From: Clostridium lentum
GTDB lineage: Bacteria; Bacillota; Clostridia; Clostridiales; Clostridiaceae
Length of the DNA: 64,000 bases
Assembly (NCBI RefSeq): GCF_014287815.1
Contig: NZ_JACOOQ010000005.1
Span: 1-64,000 of the forward strand
Direction: 5' to 3'
Shown piece after piece: positions 1 through 7,709 of this stretch (the first letter of the stretch is position 1; each line of letters opens with the position of its first letter). A program made the translations under genes and the position numbers. A model generated the notes under the pieces. That model had not been told where the DNA came from, did not search any database, and was given only the letters and a program-made list of their open reading frames with translations.

Positions 1-673
1 TTTTACCTTTTCCATGAACAAATTCAATTTTATTTTCAACTTTAATAGTATCTAACTTGTGTAATATTTTAGATACGAAATCAACTGTTATTTTATCATT
101 ATTAATATTGATTTTTATATCTAACTCATCTTTTAAATGTTTTAAAGTATCTTTAATTTTTTCTTGTAGTTTATTTTCAAATTTATCAGTTGCTTTTTTC
201 CATATAAAAGTATACTTATTAGCATTCGCTTCGATTTTTGTACCATCTACAAATAAATTTTCATATTGAATTTCATTATTTTCTCCTAAATAAATAATAA
301 GTTGATTAAATAAATCACGAAGGCAATTTGCTAAACGTTGACTTCTAAATCTAGCAATTGTATTATGATCCGGAGCCTTTTGCCCCTGCAAAAGCCAAAT
401 AAAGTTTATATCACGTTTGCAAGCCTTTTCTAATTCTCTACTGGAGTATATTTTGTTCATATCTCCATATATTAATAGCCTAAATAAAGTGACTGGATCG
501 ACTGCTGGATTTCTACCTAATGTAGAGTATGTTTTATATAAATTTGTATAATCTAATCCCTCCGTAACTTCAAATAGCAGTCTTACAGGATCATCTTCTT
601 TAGGTATAAAAGGGACCTGTATTGGAAAACCTATTTGTTGCATAGGTATCACATTCTTTTTGAAGTTTTTCAT
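1..673 (-). CDS. IS1182-family transposase, 5' part (runs off left edge)
   Basis: An open frame without stops runs from an ATG at 673 to the window edge, about 224 residues. Visible blocks are VDPVTLFRLLIYGDMNKIYSS, PDHNTIARFRSQRL and FVDGTKIEANANKYTFIWKK; these are characteristic of the N-terminal part and first catalytic region (the VDGTKIEA segment carries the first Asp of the DDE triad) of IS1182/IS5-like transposases. The C-terminal half lies outside the window, so integrity cannot be judged. No convincing ribosome-binding site is seen in front of the ATG, as is common for IS transposases. The right end of the element should lie between the ATG and the next gene, near the palindrome at 689-722, but without the left end the terminal repeat cannot be defined. 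Confidence 0.88.
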   Translation of the reverse strand, partial: MKNFKKNVIPMQQIGFPIQVPFIPKEDDPVRLLFEVTEGLDYTNLYKTYSTLGRNPAVDPVTLFRLLIYGDMNKIYSSRELEKACKRDINFIWLLQGQKAPDHNTIARFRSQRLANCLRDLFNQLIIYLGENNEIQYENLFVDGTKIEANANKYTFIWKKATDKFENKLQEKIKDTLKHLKDELDIKININNDKITVDFVSKILHKLDTIKVENKIEFVHGKGK

Positions 674-688
674 AACGATATTATATGC

Positions 689-722
689 AAAAAAGGGAAT
701 TCAAATACGAATTCCCTTTTTT
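689..722. terminator. Perfect palindrome between transposase and TPM gene
   Basis: Arms AAAAAAGGGAATTC (689-702) and its complement (709-722) flank a 6-base loop. A-run and T-run on the two sides make it a bidirectional intrinsic terminator. It ends the lemA-TPM transcript coming from the right and may insulate the transposase; it could alternatively be part of the IS end. Confidence 0.7.
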
Positions 723-787
723 CAAATATTATTTTGATACAGCCCCATTTTTTTTATTTAAAAATTATTTATTATTGGGTAAAAATT

Positions 788-1609
788 TTACCATGAACCT
801 GAAGAACCTCCACCATTGGAAGAGCCACCACCGAATCCGCCGTTTCCACCACTGTTTCCACCACCAAATCCGCTGCTGCCACCACCAAATCCGCCACCAC
901 CGCCTCTAGGACCACGATGATGACTAGAGATAATTATCATTTGTAAAAAAGTACGGCATACTCTTCCTCTATTTAAAATGATATCTAAAAAGATAAGTAG
1001 TATAATAACTCCAGGAATAACCTTATTGGAAGTATTAGATGAAGAGTTATTATTGTTGTAATCTTTAGAAGAAACATTTATATTTTCTAGGGAAGTTAAC
1101 GAAACTCCATATTCTTCAGCAATTTTATTAGAAAATTCATAATAACAATTCAAGAGACCGTCATTATAATTTCCATCACGGAAATAAGGCTTTCCATAAG
1201 AAGTCATAATTTTGTTGCTAAGTACATCTGGTACAGCACCTTCAAGACCTTTACCTACTTCAACTCTCCAATTTCTATCATCCATAGCTAATAATATTAA
1301 AAGACCATTATTTTTTTCAGAGGTACCGATACCCCATGAGCGAAATAATTCATTTGCATATTTCTCTATAGGTACATTATTAGTGGAGTTTATTACTACA
1401 ATAACACATTGTGCAGTTGTTTTTTCTTCAAGTTCCTTACCAATTGATATAATTTTTTCAGTATAATTTTTTGAAATTGTTCCAGTATAATCATTAATAT
1501 ACTTATTGGTTGTAACTGAAGGGAATTTGGTATTTGCCGCAAAGGTAATAGAATAAATACATACTAATAAAAGAGAAGAAATTAATAATACCTTTTTAAA
1601 AAGTTTCAT
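788..1609 (-). CDS. TPM-domain (YgcG-like) membrane protein with glycine-rich tail
   Basis: 273 residues. Residues 1-24 form a signal peptide or membrane anchor, residues about 32-155 match the TPM/YgcG fold (NDYTGTIS, then ANELFRSWGIG and NNGLLILLAMDDR, then VEVGKGLEGAVPD), a hydrophobic segment lies near 198-215 (VIPGVIILLIFLDIIL), and the C-terminus is almost pure Gly/Ser/Phe repeats (GGGGGFGGGSSGFGGG). This architecture is that of the YgcG/MOLO-type proteins found next to LemA; a role in envelope or photosystem-type membrane maintenance is known only for some relatives. It starts 6 bases after the lemA stop and is surely cotranscribed with it. Exact function is unknown. Confidence 0.88.
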   Translation of the reverse strand: MKLFKKVLLISSLLLVCIYSITFAANTKFPSVTTNKYINDYTGTISKNYTEKIISIGKELEEKTTAQCVIVVINSTNNVPIEKYANELFRSWGIGTSEKNNGLLILLAMDDRNWRVEVGKGLEGAVPDVLSNKIMTSYGKPYFRDGNYNDGLLNCYYEFSNKIAEEYGVSLTSLENINVSSKDYNNNNSSSNTSNKVIPGVIILLIFLDIILNRGRVCRTFLQMIIISSHHRGPRGGGGGFGGGSSGFGGGNSGGNGGFGGGSSNGGGSSGSW

Positions 1610-1615
1610 TATATA

Positions 1616-2185
1616 TTAACTTGAAAAATCTACAGAAGGAGCAGTTTGAGCACCTTCGCTAGCTTTATATAATGGCTTTTGTTCAAAATTAAAAATAGAA
1701 GCAATTATATTGCTTGGAAACCTTCTCCTCTTAGTATTATATTCAGTAACAGCATCATTATAATCCTGACGGGCTATAGTAATTCGATTTTCTGTGCCTT
1801 CAAGTTCAATAGCTAAGTCTTGGAAATTTGAACTTGATTTTAAATCAGGATAGTTTTCTACAACCACAAGAAGTCTTGATAAAGCACTAGTTAACTCATG
1901 GTCAGCAGCAGCTTCTTCTTGGATGGTAGAAGCACCTGCTAATTTACTTCTTGCATCAGCGATATTTGTATAAATTTCGCTTTCTAAGTTAGCATATCCC
2001 TTTACTGTGCTCACTAGATTTGGAATTAAATCTGATCTTCTTTGAAGTTGAGTATCAATATTAGATTGAGCAGTATCAACTTTTTGCTCTAAAGCTACTA
2101 AGTTATTGTAGCCACTAACTACTGGTATAGCTATGATTATTATTACTACCAGTATACCTATAAGTACTTTTGATAAATTTTTCAT
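1616..2185 (-). CDS. lemA: LemA family protein
   Basis: 189 residues with one N-terminal membrane helix (about 7-25, ILVVIIIIAIPVV) followed by the hallmark LemA helices: YNNLVALEQKVDTAQSNID, QLQRRSDLIPNLVSTVKGYA and the later YNDAVTEYN / FPSNIIASIF segments. Length is typical. The ATG at 2185 has AGAGGTG at good distance. First gene of a two-gene unit with the TPM protein, a widely conserved pairing. LemA proteins expose a four-helix bundle outside the membrane; the biochemical role is not established. Confidence 0.93.
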   Translation of the reverse strand: MKNLSKVLIGILVVIIIIAIPVVSGYNNLVALEQKVDTAQSNIDTQLQRRSDLIPNLVSTVKGYANLESEIYTNIADARSKLAGASTIQEEAAADHELTSALSRLLVVVENYPDLKSSSNFQDLAIELEGTENRITIARQDYNDAVTEYNTKRRRFPSNIIASIFNFEQKPLYKASEGAQTAPSVDFSS

Positions 2186-2271
2186 ATTTTTACACCTCTT
2201 TATATATTATAACAGATGAAATACGGTATAATACAACATATAATAAAAAATTAAGTAGTGAGGAAAAGAAA

Positions 2272-2925
2272 ATGGCAGTATTTAGATTAAATAATGAAAT
2301 AGTATTTCCAAATCCTGAATTATCAGAAGAAGATGGATTATTAGCTATAGGCGGTGATTTATCTGTAGAAAGATTAATACTAGCATATTGTAATGGAATA
2401 TTTCCTTGGTATAATCCAGGAGAGGAAATATTATGGTGGTGCCCTAAACCAAGGTTTATTATTTACCCAAGTAAAATTAAAATATCAAATTCCATGAAGA
2501 AAATTTTAAAGAAGAATCAGTTTAAAATAACTTTTGATAATGATTTTGCTGCCGTGATTTCAAATTGCAAGGAGATTAGGGAGTGTCAAGAAGGTACATG
2601 GATAACAGACCATATGAAAGAAGCATATATAAAATTACATAACTTAGGATTAGCATCTAGTGTTGAAGTATATGAAGATGAGCAGTTAGTAGGTGGTCTT
2701 TATGGAGTTAAAATAGGGAAATGTTTCTTTGGAGAAAGTATGTTTTCAAAGGTAAGCAATGCTTCAAAAGCTGCACTGATATCTTTAGCTAAGAAGCTAG
2801 AAGAAGAAGGGTTTTTATTTATAGATTGTCAAATGCATACCAATCATCTTGAGAGTATGGGGGGAGAGTTTGTAGAGTGGAACAAATTCAAAGAGATGCT
2901 TAAAGAAGGAACGAAATTTAATTAA
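2272..2925 (+). CDS. aat: Leucyl/phenylalanyl-tRNA--protein transferase
   Basis: 217 residues from the ATG at 2272, which has GTGAGGAAAAG in front; an in-frame extension upstream to 2170 overlaps the lemA start and does not resemble the family, so it was dropped. The protein transfers Leu or Phe from aminoacyl-tRNA onto proteins with N-terminal Arg or Lys, marking them for ClpS/ClpAP-type N-degron decay. Family landmarks are present: FPNPELSEEDGLLAIGGDL (residues 12-30), GIFPWYNPGEEILWWCPKPR (41-60), VGGLYGVKIGKCFFGESMFS and the C-terminal DCQMHTNHLESMGGEFV. Divergent from lemA. Confidence 0.95.
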   Translation: MAVFRLNNEIVFPNPELSEEDGLLAIGGDLSVERLILAYCNGIFPWYNPGEEILWWCPKPRFIIYPSKIKISNSMKKILKKNQFKITFDNDFAAVISNCKEIRECQEGTWITDHMKEAYIKLHNLGLASSVEVYEDEQLVGGLYGVKIGKCFFGESMFSKVSNASKAALISLAKKLEEEGFLFIDCQMHTNHLESMGGEFVEWNKFKEMLKEGTKFN

Positions 2926-2943
2926 GAATGAAAAATTGAGGAG

Positions 2944-2962
2944 GGAACTCCATTGGAGTTCC
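2944..2962. terminator. Hairpin between convergent aat and bcp
   Basis: GGAACTCC (2944-2951), loop ATT, GGAGTTCC (2955-2962). It overlaps the bcp stop codon. The following T-run is poor, so it is a weak candidate for a shared terminator of the two convergent genes. Confidence 0.4.
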
Positions 2963-3426
2963 TAAAGGTTGCATTTTACATCATCTACGTGGCCGGCAAC
3001 TTTTACTTTTCTATAAATCTTAGTGATTATTCCTTCTTCGTTAATGATAAAAGTACTACGTTCTACACCAATTCCTGTACGACCACACATAGTTTTTTCT
3101 TTAAGGACATCATATAATTTACAAACTTCTTCATTTCTATCTGATAAAAGTACAAAAGGTAAATCATATTTAGCTATAAATTTATTATGTGAAGCTATAG
3201 TGTCTCTGCTAACTCCAAGTATTACAGTGTTATTCTTATTGAATTCTTCAGCATTATCTCTAAATGCTTCAGCTTCTCTTGAGCAGCCAGGGGTATTGTC
3301 TCTTGGGTAGAAATATAGAACAACTTTTTTTCCAAGATAATCACTTAATTTATGGTTTTTTTCATCTGAACCAGGAAGTGTGAAATCAGGTGCTTTCATT
3401 CCTTCTTCTAAAATTATATTTTCCAT
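2962..3426 (-). CDS. bcp: Peroxiredoxin of the BCP/PrxQ type
   Basis: 154 residues, thiol-dependent peroxidase of the cytoplasm. The AhpC/TSA core is clear: [41 protein letters not shown] and a later Arg in [11 protein letters not shown]. The peroxidatic Cys lies in TPGCS (about residue 47). The usual second Cys five residues on (TPGCTxEAC) is Ala-Glu-Ala here, so the resolving thiol must be another Cys, such as the one in EEVCKLYDV, or a separate partner. RBS AGGAGGT precedes the ATG. Convergent with aat. Confidence 0.92.
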   Translation of the reverse strand: MENIILEEGMKAPDFTLPGSDEKNHKLSDYLGKKVVLYFYPRDNTPGCSREAEAFRDNAEEFNKNNTVILGVSRDTIASHNKFIAKYDLPFVLLSDRNEEVCKLYDVLKEKTMCGRTGIGVERSTFIINEEGIITKIYRKVKVAGHVDDVKCNL

Positions 3427-3630
3427 AAGTACCTCCTATATAATATAAAGTTATATAAGAATTATTATTATATAAAAAAATATATTTGTAAAGTATAAAA
3501 GAGATGAAAATACAATAATAATTATTATATTAATATGTAGGCAGAAATCTCATATTAAGCATATACATATAATAAGATGAAAATTAAAGTTTTGTATAGA
3601 TTAAAAAATAATTAATAAGGAGAAAACAGT

Positions 3631-4410
3631 ATGAACATAGACTTCCATGTTCATGGTTTGCTAAGTAAAAGAAAAGATTTTAATGAAAATTTTTTTTTAA
3701 ATGAAATAAAATATGCCAAGGAAAATAAGATAGATGGAATAATTTTATGTGAGCATTTTAATGCTATATGCTTCAATGTAATATATAAATATTTAGAAGA
3801 AAACTATATATATGAAGGAAATAGATATATGGTTGATGGAGTAGCTATATTCCCAGCATTAGAAGTTAATGTGAAAGGAAAGGGCCACGTTATAATAGCA
3901 GGAGATAGAGATGACATAATGGATATTCATAAAATCTTAGAACAATACATGGAAAAAGAAAATTTGATTGAATTTGAAGAATTACTAGATATGTCAGATA
4001 TTTATAACTGTTTGAAAATTGGAGCTCATCCTTGTAGAAAGGGACACAAGCTTTTTAAGCATTCAGAAGAAAGTTTAAAAAGGTTAGATGCCATTGACTT
4101 AAATGCTAAAGATATATTTAGAAAAGGGGAAACAAAAGCTAAAAATGAACTTATTGAGCTATCTAAAAAGCTTTCTGTTAATATAGTTACAGGAAGCGAT
4201 AGCCATACTCCTTTACAGATAGGGGCTATATTTACCACTTTCAATAAAGAATGTAGTACTATAGAAGAAATAAGAAAAGCTATAAAGTCAGAAGAATATT
4301 CTATTAATATAAGCGATTTACTTCCTTTTAAAGTTTATTCATCGAAAGTATTAAAAAGATATTTAATGTCTACTGGTCAATATAATGCTAATATGAATTT
4401 TAATTTGTAA
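3631..4410 (+). CDS. PHP-domain metal-dependent hydrolase
   Basis: 259 residues. The N-terminal DFHVHG (His-x-His), CEHFN, GAHPCRKG and SGSDSHTP motifs are the metal-binding set of the PHP (polymerase and histidinol phosphatase) superfamily, covering about residues 4-200. Relatives hydrolyse phosphoester bonds in small molecules or nucleic acids, but the substrate cannot be read from the sequence. The ATG has AAGGAG seven bases upstream. It stands alone, ending at a terminator shared with the convergent deacetylase. Confidence 0.85.
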   Translation: MNIDFHVHGLLSKRKDFNENFFLNEIKYAKENKIDGIILCEHFNAICFNVIYKYLEENYIYEGNRYMVDGVAIFPALEVNVKGKGHVIIAGDRDDIMDIHKILEQYMEKENLIEFEELLDMSDIYNCLKIGAHPCRKGHKLFKHSEESLKRLDAIDLNAKDIFRKGETKAKNELIELSKKLSVNIVTGSDSHTPLQIGAIFTTFNKECSTIEEIRKAIKSEEYSINISDLLPFKVYSSKVLKRYLMSTGQYNANMNFNL

Positions 4411-4430
4411 ATATAAATTTGATATTAAAT

Positions 4431-4453
4431 AGGAGCTAAAAATTTAAGCTCCT
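4431..4453. terminator. Bidirectional terminator
   Basis: Arms AGGAGCT (4431-4437) and AGCTCCT (4447-4453) with T-rich sequence after the right arm and A-rich before the left arm, between the convergent PHP gene and the deacetylase. Confidence 0.75.
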
Positions 4454-4456
4454 ATT

Positions 4457-5179
4457 TTAATTTAAAGTATCAAATTTATAACCTTGCTCTTTAAAATATT
4501 CAATTATTTTTGGCAATGCTTCAACAGTTGTTGTTTTTGTCATACAATCATGCATAAGGACGATAGCTGGTGATTTTAAATGTCCATCTTTATCTTTTGA
4601 ATCTTTAACTACATTGTTATAGATGGTTGTAGCGGGAATATTATTTCCTTTGGCATCTCCAGAATCAACATTCCAATCATAACAATTTATACCTTGTTCA
4701 TTTAGCTTTAATATGATGTTTTCTGTAAAAGAACTTCCATGAGCATTTCTAACTAAAGTGTTATGAGATCCACCAGGAAATCTAAATATTGTACAATCTT
4801 TTCCAGTTATTTCTTTAAGGAAGTTTTGATGTTTATTAAAGTTATTCCAAAAAGCTTCTTCTGATAAATATATATATTTAAATTCGTGATTATGAGTATG
4901 GTTGCCAATAGCATTACCTTCATCATAAGCACGTTTTATTAGAGCATTATGGGACTCTATGTAAGGACAAATTACGAAAAAAGTTGCATGTACATCATTT
5001 ATTTTAAGGATATCTAAAATTTTAGAGGTGTTTTTACTAGGACCATCATCAAAGGTTAAATATACAACTTTTTCTGTGTTAATTTTATCATAAGCATTAC
5101 TGTATACATAATTAAAGCATGAAATTAATAGTGAAAATAAAGCGAAATATACAAAAATTTTAATAAATAAAGTTTTCAA
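4457..5179 (-). CDS. Polysaccharide deacetylase (NodB/CE4)
   Basis: 240 residues with an N-terminal signal/anchor (1-28) followed by a CE4 NodB domain. Motif 1 TFDDGP (about 42-47), motif 2 HTHNH (about 93-97), motif 3 RFPGGS (about 133-138), motif 4 DWNVDSGD (about 168-175) and motif 5 VLMHD (about 208-212) are all present, so the metal triad and the catalytic Asp and His look intact. Enzymes of this type remove acetyl groups from GlcNAc or MurNAc of peptidoglycan or from chitin-like polymers outside the membrane. Single-gene unit. Confidence 0.92.
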   Translation of the reverse strand: MKTLFIKIFVYFALFSLLISCFNYVYSNAYDKINTEKVVYLTFDDGPSKNTSKILDILKINDVHATFFVICPYIESHNALIKRAYDEGNAIGNHTHNHEFKYIYLSEEAFWNNFNKHQNFLKEITGKDCTIFRFPGGSHNTLVRNAHGSSFTENIILKLNEQGINCYDWNVDSGDAKGNNIPATTIYNNVVKDSKDKDGHLKSPAIVLMHDCMTKTTTVEALPKIIEYFKEQGYKFDTLN

Positions 5180-5275
5180 ATTTACACCTTCTTCAGATTT
5201 AATAAATGATAATTTAATATTAGTTTGTTTTATAAATTATTAAATATTCACAAAGAAAATATATTATTAATAAAA

Positions 5276-5430
5276 ATATGAAGATGATAATTTTATTGAG
5301 AGTATTACTAAAGCACTAAAGGATAAAGAAACATTTTTTATTGTTGCCATTGTACATGTGAAGATGCATACAATAAGATTAAGAAGAGACTAAAAGAAAA
5401 ATTCATATTATTAAAGTTGGGGGCTGTATA
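5276..5430 (+). pseudogene. Possible gene remnant (DegV-like C-terminal fragment)
   Basis: The 326-base gap before the LacI gene holds two short coding-like stretches in different frames. The first (5277-5340) reads YEDDNFIESITKALKDKETF. The second (5345-5431) reads CHCTCEDAYNKIKKRLKEKF and then ILLKLGAV before a stop. Joined, they resemble the last part of a fatty-acid-binding DegV protein, where a His/Asn-x-x-x-(E)DA segment is followed by Lys-rich helix and a GPVIG-like strand. No start or RBS is present. This is a weak reading made by eye; the rest of the gap is AT-rich and holds the promoter of the LacI gene. Confidence 0.25.
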
Positions 5431-5505
5431 AATAAGAGATGTAAGTAGTGTAATTATTTATAAAATATATTATAATAAAGTAAAAAGGCATTATAGGGGG
5501 TAAAA

Positions 5506-6519
5506 GTGGCAACTTTAAAGGAAATAGCTGATAAGGTAGGAGTTTCTTTAGCTACTGTATCGAGAGTTTTAAATAACGATTCTAAGATTGTAGTTTCTGA
5601 TGAGACAAGGATACAAATATTGAGAGTAGCAGAAGAATTGAAATATAAGACAGCAAAGCAAAGAAAGAATAAAAGTAAGAATATCTATGTAGTTGGAATT
5701 GTTGAAATGTTTGATGTTGCACAACAACTGCAAGATCCATATTATCTTTTTTTAAGAAGTATAGTTGAAAAGCAATGTTTTCAAAAAGGTATAAAAGTAG
5801 TAAGTGTATTTAAAAATGGGGGAGCTTATCAATTGTTTGAAGACACTAAGCTAAATGGAATCATTTGCATTGGTAAATTTACAGAAGAGGAAGTAAAAGA
5901 AGTATCAGCAATTTCTTCTAATTTAGTCTTCCTTGATTCAAGTCCAAATGATGAAATATATGATGGGGTTAAAACTAATTTTAAATTAGGTGTATTCCAA
6001 GCGTTAAATTATTTTACTAAAATGGGTCATGAAAAAATAGGGTTTGTTGGTTCAAAAAAAACACTAAATGATTTAAAGATATTTAGTCTTGATGATAGAT
6101 TGAAATTTTATAATGAATATATGAAAGAAAAATCGCTATATAATGAGCAGTTTATTATAGATAGTAAAATGACATATGATGGTGGATATCGTTCAATAAG
6201 TGAGTATTTAAAAAATAATGATAGTCTTCCAACAGCTTTATTCGCATCAAATGATGCAGTGGCAGTAGGGGTTATAAGGGGACTTAAGGAAGCTGGATAT
6301 GAAGTTCCAAAAGATATCAGTATAATTGCTTTTAATGATACAATAGTGTCTCAATATACTAATCCACCATTGACATCAGTTTCTGTACATACAGAATACT
6401 TAGGAGAGGTAGCTGTAGAACTTATGGTAGAAAAACTTTCTAATGATAGGCGCTACGCTAAAAAGGTTATAGTACCATCGGAGTTTGTGATTCGAGAAAG
6501 TGTAAAGAGAATAATATAG
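5506..6519 (+). CDS. LacI-family transcriptional repressor (galactoside block)
   Basis: 337 residues from a GTG start with AGGGGG upstream. Helix-turn-helix at the N-terminus (LKEIADKVGVSLATVSRVLNND) then a periplasmic-binding-protein-like sensor domain (about 60-335), ending SVHTEYLGEVAVELMVEKL and VIRESV as in the family. It resembles EbgR/GalR-type regulators of galactosidase genes. It lies just upstream of the alpha-galactosidase and GPH symporter and probably binds the AACGTT-centred sites at 7667-7682 and 9888-9899. It is followed by its own terminator, so it is a separate transcript. Confidence 0.92.
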   Translation: MATLKEIADKVGVSLATVSRVLNNDSKIVVSDETRIQILRVAEELKYKTAKQRKNKSKNIYVVGIVEMFDVAQQLQDPYYLFLRSIVEKQCFQKGIKVVSVFKNGGAYQLFEDTKLNGIICIGKFTEEEVKEVSAISSNLVFLDSSPNDEIYDGVKTNFKLGVFQALNYFTKMGHEKIGFVGSKKTLNDLKIFSLDDRLKFYNEYMKEKSLYNEQFIIDSKMTYDGGYRSISEYLKNNDSLPTALFASNDAVAVGVIRGLKEAGYEVPKDISIIAFNDTIVSQYTNPPLTSVSVHTEYLGEVAVELMVEKLSNDRRYAKKVIVPSEFVIRESVKRII

Positions 6520-6534
6520 CCATATATTGAAAAG

Positions 6535-6567
6535 GAAGTATGATTATTTAAAAAAAGTTCATACTTC
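6535..6567 (+). terminator. Terminator of LacI regulator
   Basis: GAAGTATGA (6535-6543) pairs with TCATACTTC (6559-6567), followed by TTTATTTTT. Confidence 0.85.
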
Positions 6568-6647
6568 TTTATTTTTCGATATTTACAATGAATAGTAGTA
6601 TAATATATGATTAGGTTGTACATATAAAATTAAAAAGAGGGATAAAA

Positions 6648-7622
6648 ATGAATGAAATAGCAAATATATTTTGTTCAAATTATGGACAAGATGAAGAAAT
6701 TATTAGATATGTGGAAAGAAAATTAAATACAAAGAAGGAAAGTGGGTATTTTAAAGGTTGTAATAATATAAATATCTATTATGAAAAATTTATTGTTCAA
6801 GATGAAAAGGGAATCATTGTTATAAGCCATGGATTTACTGAATGTTTAGAAAAGTATACTGAACTTATTTATTACTTTACAGAAATGGGATATTCGGTAT
6901 ATGGTCTAGAACATAGAGGTCATGGAAGATCATCTAATTTGAATTTTAAGGAAAAGAGTCAAATTCATATAGATAGCTTTGATTACTATATAGAGGATTT
7001 AAAGATTTTTATGGATGAAGTAGTGAAAAAGAAAGGTGAATCTGTATTTTTATTTGCTCATTCTATGGGTGGAGGCATTGGAGCTTTATTTTTAGAAAAA
7101 TATCAAGAATATTTTGAAAAAGCTGTATTAAGTTCACCGATGATGGAAATAAACACAGGAAATTATAGTGAAAATATGGCTTATTTAATCAGTAAATTCT
7201 TTATATATGTTGGAAAAGGTAATAATTATATTTTTGGACAAGGTCCTTTCAATGGAGAGTATAATTTAGAAGAATCAGCTACATCAAACCAATATAGATA
7301 TTCACGACATTTAAATGCATTACGAGCAAATGAAGTGCTTCAGAGAAATGGAGGATCTTTTAAGTGGATTAATGAAGCAATAAAAGCAACAAGAAAATTA
7401 AAAAAAGAAGAAAATATAAAGAAAATTCAAATTCCAATTTTATTATTTCAATCAGGAAAAGATACTTTTGTAAATGATGAAGGACATAATACTTTTCGTA
7501 AATATGCTAAAAATTGTAAATTTGTTAGATTTGATAATGGCAAACATGAGTTATATTTTGAAAATGATGATATCTTAGAGCCATATTTAAAGGAAATAGT
7601 AAAATTTTATAATGAAATTTAG
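6648..7622 (+). CDS. Alpha/beta hydrolase (lysophospholipase / monoacylglycerol lipase-like, S33)
   Basis: 324 residues. The fold is clear from GIIVISHGFTE (oxyanion region, about 47-57), GLEHRGHGRSS (about 84-94), nucleophile elbow FAHSMGGGIG (Ser about 142), QSGKDTFVND with the acid Asp (about 270-280) and the last His in NGKHELYFE (about 300). HGF...HRGHG...HSMGG is the pattern of serine-aminopeptidase S33 / PldB lysophospholipases. Substrate is unknown; an ester of a sugar or lipid is possible given the sugar genes on both sides. RBS AGAGGG precedes the ATG. Confidence 0.85.
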   Translation: MNEIANIFCSNYGQDEEIIRYVERKLNTKKESGYFKGCNNINIYYEKFIVQDEKGIIVISHGFTECLEKYTELIYYFTEMGYSVYGLEHRGHGRSSNLNFKEKSQIHIDSFDYYIEDLKIFMDEVVKKKGESVFLFAHSMGGGIGALFLEKYQEYFEKAVLSSPMMEINTGNYSENMAYLISKFFIYVGKGNNYIFGQGPFNGEYNLEESATSNQYRYSRHLNALRANEVLQRNGGSFKWINEAIKATRKLKKEENIKKIQIPILLFQSGKDTFVNDEGHNTFRKYAKNCKFVRFDNGKHELYFENDDILEPYLKEIVKFYNEI

Positions 7623-7630
7623 TAAAAATA

Positions 7631-7682
7631 TTGATTTTTTTACTATGAGTATATTATAATCTAATTAAGAAAACGTTATCTT
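7631..7682 (+). promoter_or_regulatory. Promoter and LacI-type operator of alpha-galactosidase
   Basis: TTGATT (7631-7636), 18-base spacer, TATAAT (7655-7660). Just downstream, at the expected transcription start, sits the 16-base near-palindrome AAGAAAACGTTATCTT (7667-7682; one mismatched pair). Placement at +1 fits repression by the LacI protein encoded at 5506-6519. A related site precedes the symporter gene. Confidence 0.65.
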
Positions 7683-7709
7683 AGTAAAGGGATTGAAAAA
7701 GGAGAAATT

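Noticed and set aside
2170..2271. N-terminal extension of Aat
   Set aside because: It overlaps the lemA start region, lacks a ribosome site and is not in the family; ATG 2272 has one.
3514..3530. ATAATAATTATTAT palindrome as a PerR box before bcp
   Set aside because: Even-centred and pure A/T; it does not fit the 7-1-7 PerR form and such words are frequent here.
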